A stretch of 64,000 nt of DNA, from contig NZ_JAVRHN010000006.1 in NCBI RefSeq assembly GCF_031846645.1, positions 124,001 to 188,000 of the forward strand, given 5' to 3'. The notes beneath the pieces are model-generated. The model made no database searches and was not told where the DNA came from. It worked only from the letters and a program-made list of their open reading frames with translations. This document shows positions 26,825-34,424 of the stretch, in pieces. The stretch's first letter is position 1; the number at the start of each line of letters is the position of its first letter. Made by a program: the position numbers and the translations under genes. The stretch is from Autumnicola psychrophila. GTDB taxonomy: Bacteria; Bacteroidota; Bacteroidia; Flavobacteriales; Flavobacteriaceae.

Positions 26825-28108
26825 TTACAACTTCTTATCACACTTATCTCCCAACACTCCCTTTACATCATATACAACAGCATTTTCTCCTTTTAAAGGG
26901 TCGAAATCTAATTCAAGAAATTCATTATGCGCTACTGCCAATACAATTGCTTCGTATTTACCTGAAGGTAAATTTTTTACCGTATCCAGATTATATTCAT
27001 ACTTCACTTCATCGGGATCAGCTAATGGATCGTAAACTGTTACTTCCACTCCATACTCCCTCAAGTTTTTTATAACATCAATTACCTTAGTATTTCTAAC
27101 ATCCGGACAGTTCTCTTTAAAAGTAACCCCTAGAACAAGAACTTTTGAACCTTTTACTTTCTGGTCGTTCTGAAGCATCAGTTTCACAACTTCTCCTGCC
27201 ACATATTGCCCCATAGAGTCATTCATCCTTCTCCCCGCCAGAATTATTTCTGGATGATAACCTATCTCTTGAGCTTTTTGAGCAAGATAATAAGGATCCA
27301 CACCAATACAATGCCCTCCAACTAAACCTGGCTTAAAAGGCAGAAAATTCCATTTTGTACCTGCCGCTTCCAACACATCCTGAGTATCAATACCCATCAA
27401 GTTGAATATTTTAGCCAACTCATTTACAAAGGCTATATTAATATCCCTCTGAGAGTTCTCTATAACTTTTGCTGCTTCAGCAACCTTAATAGTTGGAGCT
27501 AGATGCGTTCCTGCAGTAATTACTGACGCATACAAGTCATTTACCCTTTTTCCAACTTCAGGTGTAGATCCTGCCGTTACTTTAAGGATCTTATCCACGG
27601 TGTGCTCCTTATCTCCCGGATTAATACGCTCTGGAGAATACCCTACAAAGAAATCTTCATTATATTTCAGCCCGCTATGTTTCTCCAGAACAGGTACGCA
27701 TTCATCCTCTGTAACCCCGGGATACACAGTAGATTCATATATTACTATATCTCCTTTCTTCAAGACCTTCCCTACAGTTTCACTACTCTTATAAAGAGGA
27801 GTAAGATCTGGGCGGTTATTCTTGTCTACGGGGGTGGGTACAGTAATTATATAATAATTACAATCTAAAAGCTCATCTAAATTTGCAGTACAGTAAAGAC
27901 CTTTTGCTCCTGAACGCTCCTGCTTCAGTACCGACTGGAGCACATCATTCTCTACCTCTAAAGTAGCATCCACGCCAGTCAATAATTCGTTTACTCTTTT
28001 TTGATTAATATCAAATCCAATAACAGGAAATTTCTCGGCAAAGAGCCGGGCCAAAGGAAGACCCACATATCCCAGACCAATCACGGCAATATTTGTATTG
28101 TTGTTCAT
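26825..28108 (-). CDS. tviB: UDP-N-acetylhexosamine 6-dehydrogenase (TviB/WbpA-like)
   Basis: This 427-aa nucleotide-sugar dehydrogenase oxidises the C6 of a UDP-N-acetylhexosamine to a uronate. It has VIGLGYVGLPLARLF at residues 9-23, TVPTPVDKNNRPDL, ESTVYPGVTEDECVPVLE, GYSPERINPGD, and the active-site VGGHCIGVDPYYLAQKAQE. The last motif and HPEIILAGRRMND are typical of the TviB/WbpA subgroup that acts on UDP-GlcNAc or UDP-GalNAc. It is 29 nt downstream of a TviC/WbpP-like epimerase, the same pairing as in Vi-antigen biosynthesis. Confidence 0.88.
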   Translation of the reverse strand: MNNNTNIAVIGLGYVGLPLARLFAEKFPVIGFDINQKRVNELLTGVDATLEVENDVLQSVLKQERSGAKGLYCTANLDELLDCNYYIITVPTPVDKNNRPDLTPLYKSSETVGKVLKKGDIVIYESTVYPGVTEDECVPVLEKHSGLKYNEDFFVGYSPERINPGDKEHTVDKILKVTAGSTPEVGKRVNDLYASVITAGTHLAPTIKVAEAAKVIENSQRDINIAFVNELAKIFNLMGIDTQDVLEAAGTKWNFLPFKPGLVGGHCIGVDPYYLAQKAQEIGYHPEIILAGRRMNDSMGQYVAGEVVKLMLQNDQKVKGSKVLVLGVTFKENCPDVRNTKVIDVIKNLREYGVEVTVYDPLADPDEVKYEYNLDTVKNLPSGKYEAIVLAVAHNEFLELDFDPLKGENAVVYDVKGVLGDKCDKKL

Positions 28109-28137
28109 TTGTTAAAAATTATAATTTATAAAGAAGA

Positions 28138-29136
28138 TTATCTTAAGTTATTCCAATACCATTCCACAGCTTCTTTTAAGCCAGACCTAATATCGTATTG
28201 CGGATTATAACCTAAAAGATCTTTTGCTTTTTCTACTGAAGCTAAAGAATGAGGAATATCACCGGGGCGATTTGGCCCATGCTTTACCTCCACATTTATG
28301 ATTTCAGGATCATAGTTAGAAAGAAACTCCTTTAAATATTGCGTGAGCTCTACTAAATTAGTGCGATCACCAACAGCCGTGTTGTAGACTTCGTTCACGG
28401 CCTTTTTATCTTCTACTGTCAATGCCAGTAAATTCATTTGAACAACATTATCAATATAGGTGAAATCTCTTGAATAAGTTCCATCCCCATTAATCACCGG
28501 ACTTTCATGCTCCATAAATTGCATTACAAATTTCGGAATGACAGCTGCATACGCCCCATTAGGATCCTGTTTCCTACCGAAAACATTGAAATAACGAAGT
28601 CCTATGGTATCCAAACCGTAAGCATCCTGAAAAATGTCTGCATAAAGCTCGTTCACGTATTTTGTAATGGCATAAGGAGAAAGGGGTTTCCCTATTTTAT
28701 CTTCCACTTTAGGGAGGTTTTCAGAATCGCCATAAGTCGAAGAACTGGCGGCATAAACAAACCTTTTCACATCAGCATCTCTTGCTGCTACCAACATATT
28801 TAAAAAACCCGTTACGTTAACTTCGTTACTGGTGACAGGATCTCTTAAGGAACGTGGAACTGATCCTAATGCTGCTTCATGCAAAACAAAATCCATACTT
28901 TCACATGCTTTTTGACAAGTAGAAGCATCGCGAATATCTCCCTCTATTAAAGTAAAATTGGGATTTTTTATTAAAGCATTTAAATTATGTTTATGCCCGG
29001 TGGAGAAGTTATCAAGACATGTAACTTTTGCCTCTAATTCCAGCAATCGTTCACATAGGTTAGAGCCTATAAAACCGGCTCCCCCAGTAACTAATATTTT
29101 TGCAGATTGTAATTTAGTAAATTGCTCTTCCTCCAT
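28138..29136 (-). CDS. tviC: UDP-N-acetylglucosamine 4-epimerase-like (TviC/WbpP type)
   Basis: The 332-aa extended SDR contains VTGGAGFIGSNLCERLLE, HEAALGSVPRSLRDP, the catalytic ASSSTYGDSENLPK, and YAITKYVNELYADIF. It also has RYFNVFGRKQDPNGAYAAVIP, a signature of the WbpP/TviC group that epimerises UDP-GlcNAc or UDP-GlcNAcA at C4. It is the first gene of the long minus-strand glycan locus. A TATATTTG element lies 33 nt upstream of its start. Confidence 0.88.
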   Translation of the reverse strand: MEEEQFTKLQSAKILVTGGAGFIGSNLCERLLELEAKVTCLDNFSTGHKHNLNALIKNPNFTLIEGDIRDASTCQKACESMDFVLHEAALGSVPRSLRDPVTSNEVNVTGFLNMLVAARDADVKRFVYAASSSTYGDSENLPKVEDKIGKPLSPYAITKYVNELYADIFQDAYGLDTIGLRYFNVFGRKQDPNGAYAAVIPKFVMQFMEHESPVINGDGTYSRDFTYIDNVVQMNLLALTVEDKKAVNEVYNTAVGDRTNLVELTQYLKEFLSNYDPEIINVEVKHGPNRPGDIPHSLASVEKAKDLLGYNPQYDIRSGLKEAVEWYWNNLR

Positions 29137-29168
29137 TTAGTAATTATCTTTTTTAGATTTTGAAACAG

Positions 29169-29176
29169 CAAATATA
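29169..29176 (-). promoter_or_regulatory. -7-type promoter element of the glycan locus
   Basis: Read on the minus strand, the sequence is TATATTTG, a full match to the Bacteroidota -7 consensus TAnnTTTG. It lies 33-40 nt upstream of the first locus gene (start 29136), leaving a leader of about 25 nt. I see no clear TTG -33 partner at the expected distance. Confidence 0.45.
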
Positions 29177-29327
29177 GGACTTCCTTTATAAGCTAAAGTC
29201 TTAAGTGTCTTAAAGAAATGTGAAATGTTAAAATTGTGGATTATTTCGTACCCAAATCTCTAAAAGAAATTAAATAATGAATTGGAAAAATTAATAAAAT
29301 TGCAGTAAAGAGCAAATGTCAATCGAA

Positions 29328-29441
29328 TTATTCCTGTTCCTTTATCCATTCAGCCAATTGTCTTGAAACCGCAGCCCCCGAAGTTTTGTACAAATGGTAT
29401 CCATCAGTATATCTAAATTTATCCTTCTCATCCTCGAGGAT
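29328..29441 (-). pseudogene. C-terminal remnant of an SGNH/GDSL-type hydrolase
   Basis: A 37-codon open stretch between stop codons encodes a peptide with YTDGYHLYKTSGAAVSRQL and a WIKEQE terminus. The DGxHLY pattern matches the C-terminal catalytic Asp-x-x-His block of SGNH hydrolases. There is no start codon, and the upstream part is missing, replaced by the end of the LacI-type gene 18 nt away. I read it as the tail of a truncated gene. The family call is moderate because only one block is left. Confidence 0.55.
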
Positions 29442-29458
29442 TTAATAGAAGATATTAA

Positions 29459-30466
29459 TTAAAAAAGAGTAGATTCCAGATGAATCAGCTCCGTATTGAT
29501 AACTTTGTGCGTGTTCTTTTCAGGCTTAAGCATGCCATTCATACGCTTAATGAGCATCTCCATTGCATTTTTTCCTACTTCCTCAGGAAATTGCTCGATA
29601 TAACTTATGGACGGCGTAAGATATTGCGCTACATCTTTATTTAAAAAACCTATCATTTTGAGATCTTTCGGTATCTCAACCTCATTTTCATAAGCCATCC
29701 TGTACACAAGCATTGCACTAACAAAATCTGTACAAAGCATAGCTTCTACTTTTTTATTTACCAGAAGATCTTTAATACCATCTACAAGTACCTGATGCCT
29801 TGAAGATGCAGTAACTAACTGTTCCATACCTTCAGAAAGTGCTTTCTGGTATCCTTTTATTCTCAACTTACCCACACCCAGATGATGAATCGCTGAAGCC
29901 AGGCCAATCTTTTTTATTCCCTTAGAAATAAGTAAGCGTGTAGCATCTTCAAAACTTTTCTCATCATCAATACCTACTTTATCCACAGGAATATCTATGT
30001 TGGTACGGTCGTATAGTACAACCGGAATTTCATATTCCAGTATATTAAAAATATGGTCATAATTTCTTGCCCGGTGAGTAGCTTCCGAAATTGCAATTAA
30101 CACCCCATCCACAAAACCGGATGTAAGCATATCAGCAATCTGCTTTTCCCGTTCAAAAGATTCGTTGGAAATATATGTAATTACCTGCAGCCCTTCTTTC
30201 TGTGCTTTTGCTTCTATACCTGACAATACCTGCGCAAAATAAGTATTTGAAATATTCGGAATAACGACTCCAATCGTACCACTTTTACTACTCTTTAAAT
30301 TTACAGCTACAGGATTGGGCCGATATTTATGCAGAGCAGCCAATTCTTTCACCCTCTCCACAGTCTTAGGGCTAATTTCGGAACTGTCATTAAGTGCTTT
30401 AGATACTGTTGAAATGGAAACGTTTAAAAGTTTTGCCAGTTCTTTAAGGGTGATTTTATTTTTCAT
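29459..30466 (-). CDS. LacI family transcriptional regulator
   Basis: This is a 335-aa DNA-binding regulator. The N-terminal helix-turn-helix TLKELAKLLNVSISTVSKALND (residues 6-27) and the hinge KYRPNPVAVNLKSSKSGTIGVVIPN are typical. A periplasmic-binding-protein-like sensor domain fills residues 60-335. Such regulators in Bacteroidota usually respond to sugars. It stands alone between the glycan locus and the dps-mscS genes, next to a hydrolase remnant that may once have been its target. Its ligand is unknown. A TAAATTTG promoter element lies 28 nt upstream. Confidence 0.88.
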   Translation of the reverse strand: MKNKITLKELAKLLNVSISTVSKALNDSSEISPKTVERVKELAALHKYRPNPVAVNLKSSKSGTIGVVIPNISNTYFAQVLSGIEAKAQKEGLQVITYISNESFEREKQIADMLTSGFVDGVLIAISEATHRARNYDHIFNILEYEIPVVLYDRTNIDIPVDKVGIDDEKSFEDATRLLISKGIKKIGLASAIHHLGVGKLRIKGYQKALSEGMEQLVTASSRHQVLVDGIKDLLVNKKVEAMLCTDFVSAMLVYRMAYENEVEIPKDLKMIGFLNKDVAQYLTPSISYIEQFPEEVGKNAMEMLIKRMNGMLKPEKNTHKVINTELIHLESTLF

Positions 30467-30493
30467 AAATTAAAGAGACCAAGAATAATTCAA

Positions 30494-30501
30494 CAAATTT
30501 A
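30494..30501 (-). promoter_or_regulatory. -7-type promoter element for the LacI regulator
   Basis: The minus strand reads TAAATTTG, matching TAnnTTTG, 28-35 nt upstream of the ATG at 30466. No clear -33 TTG is visible. Confidence 0.4.
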
Positions 30502-30650
30502 AGATATTTGGTTATATTTTTCAGGATTTGGCAGAGGTAAATAAATTACAGCGTTACAAATGCAAATTATCCACCTTTCCTTTTCCGAAATATTTTAAAA
30601 CATCCTTATTAAACTGAAAAATTTGAGATTGATTAAATTAGAAACTGCAA

Positions 30651-30812
30651 ATGTCTTCCGAAAAAAATAACTTCATGAGATTTTTTAATTCTTACTGGTT
30701 TTATATTATAGCTGCCATCATCACAATTGTAGGACTTATTACCGGATGGTATTTTTTTATTTTTCTGGTTATCCCATTCGGCTTCTTTCGCTCCGGAAAA
30801 AAAGATGAGTAA
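30651..30812 (+). CDS. small membrane protein, 53 aa
   Basis: A short gene encodes MSSEKNNFMRFFNS, then a hydrophobic span WFYIIAAIITIVGLITGW, then a second span YFFIFLVIPFGFF ending in the charged tail RSGKKDE. The hydrophilic N-terminus, two helices and a basic/acidic tail look like a real small inner-membrane protein. It is divergent from the LacI gene and precedes the PRPP-synthetase-like hypothetical. No function can be assigned. Confidence 0.55.
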   Translation: MSSEKNNFMRFFNSYWFYIIAAIITIVGLITGWYFFIFLVIPFGFFRSGKKDE

Positions 30813-30938
30813 ATTTAATCTATTTTCCAAAAATGTGCTGGATACTACACCCGTTAAACTTATCCTAAAGCCTCCGAACAATTTGCAAATATGGGGCTTG
30901 AGCAGTACTTTGAAACTACAATCAATCAAACAAAAAAA

Positions 30939-31259
30939 ATGAAAGATTACGGAACATTATCCCAGGCACTAAATAAGTTGAAACTGGAAGAAGGATATGA
31001 ATTTGATTTTAATCTTATGGATGAAAAAATACAAATTGAATCCCTAAAGGAATCATACGGAGTAGAGGATTTTGATGTAGACAAAGTTTTAAGATTTGAA
31101 GGGATGAGCAATCCCGATGATAATGCTATTCTTTATGCTATTACAACTAAAAATGGCAAAAAAGGGGTTCTTGTTGATGGCTATGGAATTTCAGGCGGCC
31201 AGATGTCCAAGGAAATGTTAAAGAAATTAGATCTCAAGGAAAATCGTCCTCTAAACTAG
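30939..31259 (+). CDS. small conserved hypothetical protein (labelled PRPP-synthetase-like in relatives)
   Basis: The 106-aa protein begins MKDYGTLSQALNKLK and contains DKVLRFEGMSNPDDNAILYAI and KKGVLVDGYGISGGQMSKEM. I recognise it as a small conserved Bacteroidota family, often named 'phosphoribosylpyrophosphate synthetase' in databases. It lacks the PRPP-binding motif and is far too short for that enzyme, so the name should not be taken as function. An upstream ATG at 30891 would add 16 residues; the family start MKxYGTLS favours 30939. It precedes dps, suggesting a stress-related context. Confidence 0.7.
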   Translation: MKDYGTLSQALNKLKLEEGYEFDFNLMDEKIQIESLKESYGVEDFDVDKVLRFEGMSNPDDNAILYAITTKNGKKGVLVDGYGISGGQMSKEMLKKLDLKENRPLN

Positions 31260-31293
31260 CTTAGTTAAACTTCTATTAATTCAGAAACTAAGG

Positions 31294-31324
31294 TTGCACA
31301 CGGAGGATCATTATCATATTTTTG
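31294..31324 (+). promoter_or_regulatory. Bacteroidota-type promoter of dps
   Basis: TTG at 31294-31296 and TATTTTTG at 31317-31324 are separated by 20 nt, matching the TTG / TAnnTTTG architecture. Transcription would start near 31331, giving a leader of about 27 nt before the dps ATG at 31358. Confidence 0.6.
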
Positions 31325-31357
31325 TATGTAATTTGTAAAAAACAATCAATAAAAACT

Positions 31358-31849
31358 ATGAGCTACTTAGGTTTAGATAATACAAAAACAGAAAAAACTG
31401 TAAAAGAATTAAACACACTTTTAGCCGATTATCATTTATATTACCAGAAACTTAGAAATTTTCACTGGAATGTAATTGGTAAAAACTTTTTTGATCTTCA
31501 TGAGAAATTTGAAGAGTTATACGACGAGGCGAAGTTAAAGGTGGACGAGATCGCAGAACGAATTCTCACGCTCCGTCATCAGCCAACCAGTAATTTAAGC
31601 GACTATCTTAAAATGTCCAATATTGAAGAATCAGGTAGTAAAATATCAGATTCTGAAATGATTGAAATACTTCTGAAGGATCATCGTGTTCTGCTCAACC
31701 AGATGCGAAAGGTGATAGAAGTTGCCGAAGCAGGAGGAGATGAAGGAACTATAGATTTAATTGGAGCTTATATTAGAGAACTGGAAAAGACCAGTTGGAT
31801 GTTAGATGCCTGGAAAATGAAAACCAGTGATAACCATAAACAAATTTAA
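31358..31849 (+). CDS. dps: Dps family ferritin-like DNA-binding protein
   Basis: Dps forms dodecamers that oxidise and store iron and protect DNA in stress. The 163-aa protein has the inter-subunit ferroxidase residues: His and Trp in YYQKLRNFHWNVIG, and Asp/Glu in FFDLHEKFEELYDEAKLKVDEIAERI. It is all-helical and of standard length. The start is the ATG at 31358-31360; a TTG 36 nt upstream overlaps the promoter and is not used. It is followed 22 nt later by mscS. Confidence 0.92.
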   Translation: MSYLGLDNTKTEKTVKELNTLLADYHLYYQKLRNFHWNVIGKNFFDLHEKFEELYDEAKLKVDEIAERILTLRHQPTSNLSDYLKMSNIEESGSKISDSEMIEILLKDHRVLLNQMRKVIEVAEAGGDEGTIDLIGAYIRELEKTSWMLDAWKMKTSDNHKQI

Positions 31850-31871
31850 TTTTAAAAATACATATTACTAA

Positions 31872-32777
31872 ATGTTGGAAAACTTTAGTTTCAGAAATTC
31901 CATAGATAAAATTGGAACAAAATTGGGCGAATGGCTGGATAGTATAATCCTAAATTTGCCCAATTTTATTATGGCCGTACTGGTCTTTATTGTTTTTATT
32001 TTTATCGCCAAGTATGTTGGTAATTTGATCAATAAACTTCTTAAGGGAAAAGTAAAACAAGCTTCCATAAGAGAAATGTCCGTAAAAGTACTGAAGGTTA
32101 TCATTGTACTTATCGGTTTTTTTATAGCTCTGGGGCTTCTTAATTTAGACACTGTATTAACTTCTGTACTTGCGGGTGCCGGTGTAGTAGGTTTAGCTAT
32201 AGGTCTGGCCCTCCAGGGAACCTTAACCAACACATTTTCAGGACTGATACTGAGTTTTCTTCCGGAGCTACAAATTGGTGACTGGATTGAAACAAATGGC
32301 TTTGCCGGTGCAGTGACAGAGATTAATCTTCGAAATATCGTTATCAAGCAATCAGATAATAATTATGTTGTAATTCCAAATGGAAAAATAATCGAGGAAC
32401 CATTTAAGAACTACACAAGAACCATGCGTTCCAGGGTGATGCTCAATTGCGGCGTTGGTTATAGTTCCGATCTTGAATTTGTTCAAAAGCTTACCACAGA
32501 AACTATAGCGAAAGCTTTCCCGCCGCGTACTAATGAAGAAGTTGAATTTATGTATGAAGAATTTGGTGACAGTTCTATAAATTTTGTTGTCCGATTCTGG
32601 ACAGATGTCTCCAAAAACAGGGATATTCTTTTAGCAAAGAATATAGCAATTATTGAAATTAAAAAAGCTTTTGATAAAAATGGAATTAATATCCCATTCC
32701 CTATCAGAACGATCGATTTCACTAATAATCTTTCCATTGAAAAAACAAATAACCTAGAAGAAAAAGCTACAGAGTAA
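31872..32777 (+). CDS. mscS: small-conductance mechanosensitive channel
   Basis: MscS opens under membrane tension to release solutes after osmotic downshock. The 301-aa protein has three membrane helices. The pore helix carries the Gly/Ala-rich AGAGVVGLAIGLALQGTLTNTFSGLIL, broken here only in description. A cytoplasmic beta domain follows with LQIGDWIETNGFAGAVTEI and NYVVIPNGKIIEEPFKNYT. The C-terminal alpha-beta domain ends in INIPFPIRTIDF. Length and motifs match the compact MscS class. It lies 22 nt downstream of dps and may be co-transcribed. Confidence 0.92.
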   Translation: MLENFSFRNSIDKIGTKLGEWLDSIILNLPNFIMAVLVFIVFIFIAKYVGNLINKLLKGKVKQASIREMSVKVLKVIIVLIGFFIALGLLNLDTVLTSVLAGAGVVGLAIGLALQGTLTNTFSGLILSFLPELQIGDWIETNGFAGAVTEINLRNIVIKQSDNNYVVIPNGKIIEEPFKNYTRTMRSRVMLNCGVGYSSDLEFVQKLTTETIAKAFPPRTNEEVEFMYEEFGDSSINFVVRFWTDVSKNRDILLAKNIAIIEIKKAFDKNGINIPFPIRTIDFTNNLSIEKTNNLEEKATE

Positions 32778-32848
32778 GGTAAAGGTTATTGAAGCAATAC
32801 TTTCATGCAATTATTAAAAATCAACTATTTGGGATTACGGAAATTTAC

Positions 32849-32866
32849 AGGTTGATAATTGCTGTT
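32849..32866 (-). repeat. dispersed intergenic repeat, copy 1 (weak, inverted)
   Basis: Read on the minus strand, the site gives AACAGCAATTATCAACCT, 13 of 18 matches to the core TTTGGCAATTATCGACCT. It is the only copy in this orientation and is the weakest. Confidence 0.4.
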
Positions 32867-33083
32867 TCTTGGCTTGTTTTTCTTGCTACTTTATCTCAGC
32901 TTTCAGATATTTCTCTACAAATAAAGTAGAGTATGATTTGAAAATTTAAATGAAGAAGTAGTAAATATGTGATCTAATAGTGCCGTTTTTCCCTCAACTT
33001 AAAGGATATAAATCTTTTATTACCGGGTTATTTAGAAAATAATGGAATATTAATCCAGTCTATTTTATGGCGGCAAGCTGAAA

Positions 33084-33101
33084 ATTGCCAATTTTCGACC
33101 T
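33084..33101 (+). repeat. dispersed intergenic repeat, copy 2
   Basis: ATTGCCAATTTTCGACCT matches the core at all but the first base of the consensus TTTGNCAATTWTCGAYCT. It lies in a convergent gap, 49 nt from the PepSY gene stop. Confidence 0.75.
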
Positions 33102-33149
33102 CTACTTTTTTGCTTTAACCGGAAGTAAAACCGCTCCTTCTGAAATAAC

Positions 33150-34292
33150 TTATTCCTTTCTAACAGCTGAGTTTACCTTCTTTTTCTTATTTTTTCTGCC
33201 CCACCAGATCATAAAACCGCTAATCGGAAGGCCGGCAACAAACAAGCTGCCAAAGAAGGCAATTATCTTACCTGTAAGACCAAAATATTGACCAGTGTGT
33301 AGTCCGTAATTCATTTCCTGGAGCTTTAAACCGGCACTTTTATCAATGTACAGATGTTTTTCCAGGAGTTCACCTGTTTCAGGGTGAAAATAGAAGTTGG
33401 ATTGGTGATCATAATCTAAAGTTTCGGGATAGGAACCTGTGAGAATGGGCGAATCAGTACCCTGTTCCCATACAAAATGCATTCCGGCACCGGGAAGGAG
33501 CTCAAATGTCTTCTCCATGGCAACATCTATTGCAGGAATTGAAGTATTTGCCTGTAGGTCGGTATTAATTACCGGCGGTGTCGTTTCTTCTGGATATTCC
33601 TTTCCAAAATTGCCAATTACGTAGAAGCTTTCATGCATCCATTCATATGAAAAGCTAAGCCCGGTTATAGCAATTATTAATGCAAGCAGAGAAATATATA
33701 ACCCGGTAACGTTGTGCCAGTCATAATTCACCCTTCGCCATTTAGCATCAAATTTTATTTTTAGCCGGCTTTTTAAATTCTTTCTTTTTTTCGGCCACCA
33801 AAGTATAATTCCGCTTATAAGCATTACAATAAAAACAATGGTAGAAATTCCCACCACCTGCCTACCTATTTCCTCAGGCAAAAGGAGGTACATATGCAGG
33901 TTTTCTATAATGGCGAAAAATTCATCTTCAATTTTCTGACTGTGAATAAGTTCTGCGGAATACGGATTAAAGTATATATTGTACCCGGCATCTTCAATAA
34001 GGCTATACACAAAGGCAGGTCTTTCCCTTCCCTGGTAGACCACCATTCCCGGCTCCGAATCCGGGTAGCGTAGTTCCACCTTCTGCTGAAGGATAGAGGG
34101 CGCCACAAACTCTTTTTCCTGAACAGCTACCTTTCTCCAGGGCTGCGTAAGGTCTTTAAGTTCATCATGAAAAACATAAATGCACCCGGTAATTGCAACG
34201 ATAAAAACAATAATCCCGGAAGCGAGTCCCAGCCATAGATGGATTTTTCCAATCCATTTCCTGAAGGTAGTATGTTTTTTCCGCTTCGGCAT
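33150..34292 (-). CDS. PepSY-associated transmembrane protein (siderophore-linked reductase type)
   Basis: The 380-aa inner-membrane protein has four main hydrophobic helices. The first is WIGKIHLWLGLASGIIVFIVAITG (residues about 13-36), with the conserved HLWLG His. Other helices follow at about 145-168, 195-215 and 335-360, with YDWHNVTGLYISLL and MNYGLHTGQYFGLTGKI carrying further conserved His. PepSY_TM proteins sit next to TonB siderophore receptors and are thought to act in reducing ferric siderophores in the periplasm. It lies downstream of such a receptor, separated by a terminator hairpin. Confidence 0.82.
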   Translation of the reverse strand: MPKRKKHTTFRKWIGKIHLWLGLASGIIVFIVAITGCIYVFHDELKDLTQPWRKVAVQEKEFVAPSILQQKVELRYPDSEPGMVVYQGRERPAFVYSLIEDAGYNIYFNPYSAELIHSQKIEDEFFAIIENLHMYLLLPEEIGRQVVGISTIVFIVMLISGIILWWPKKRKNLKSRLKIKFDAKWRRVNYDWHNVTGLYISLLALIIAITGLSFSYEWMHESFYVIGNFGKEYPEETTPPVINTDLQANTSIPAIDVAMEKTFELLPGAGMHFVWEQGTDSPILTGSYPETLDYDHQSNFYFHPETGELLEKHLYIDKSAGLKLQEMNYGLHTGQYFGLTGKIIAFFGSLFVAGLPISGFMIWWGRKNKKKKVNSAVRKE

Positions 34293-34370
34293 TTATGCTG
34301 TTTTATTATTCGTTAAATTTAAACTATTGAAGGTTTTTCTGATGTGATCCAATGGTCCGGTTGTGTACTT

Positions 34371-34397
34371 AAAAACCGTCCGGATTTCTCCGGACGG
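34371..34397 (-). terminator. rho-independent terminator after the siderophore receptor
   Basis: On the minus strand, CCGTCCGGA (34397-34389) pairs with TCCGGACGG (34384-34376) around a GAAA-type 4-nt loop, followed by TTTTT (34375-34371). The 9-bp GC-rich stem is perfect. It sits 28 nt after the receptor stop and before the PepSY gene, so it may limit read-through to that gene. Confidence 0.88.
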
Positions 34398-34424
34398 CCA
34401 TAACTAATTAACTAACTAACTCAA

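Larger units (their letters stand above)
32778..33149. other. convergent gap of 372 nt
   Basis: This gap lies between the ends of mscS (+) and the PepSY gene (-). It holds two copies of the dispersed repeat (32849-32866, inverted and weak; 33084-33101, strong). It also holds a small hairpin, CTCTAC (32913-32918) with GTAGAG (32926-32931). No gene is evident. Confidence 0.6.

Noticed and set aside
30939..31259. True PRPP synthetase
   Set aside because: The protein is about 106 aa and lacks the PRPP-binding motif; the name seen for relatives appears to be a database artefact.
32913..32931. Hairpin CTCTAC/GTAGAG after mscS as a terminator
   Set aside because: The stem is 6 bp and AT-rich and no T-run follows on either strand.
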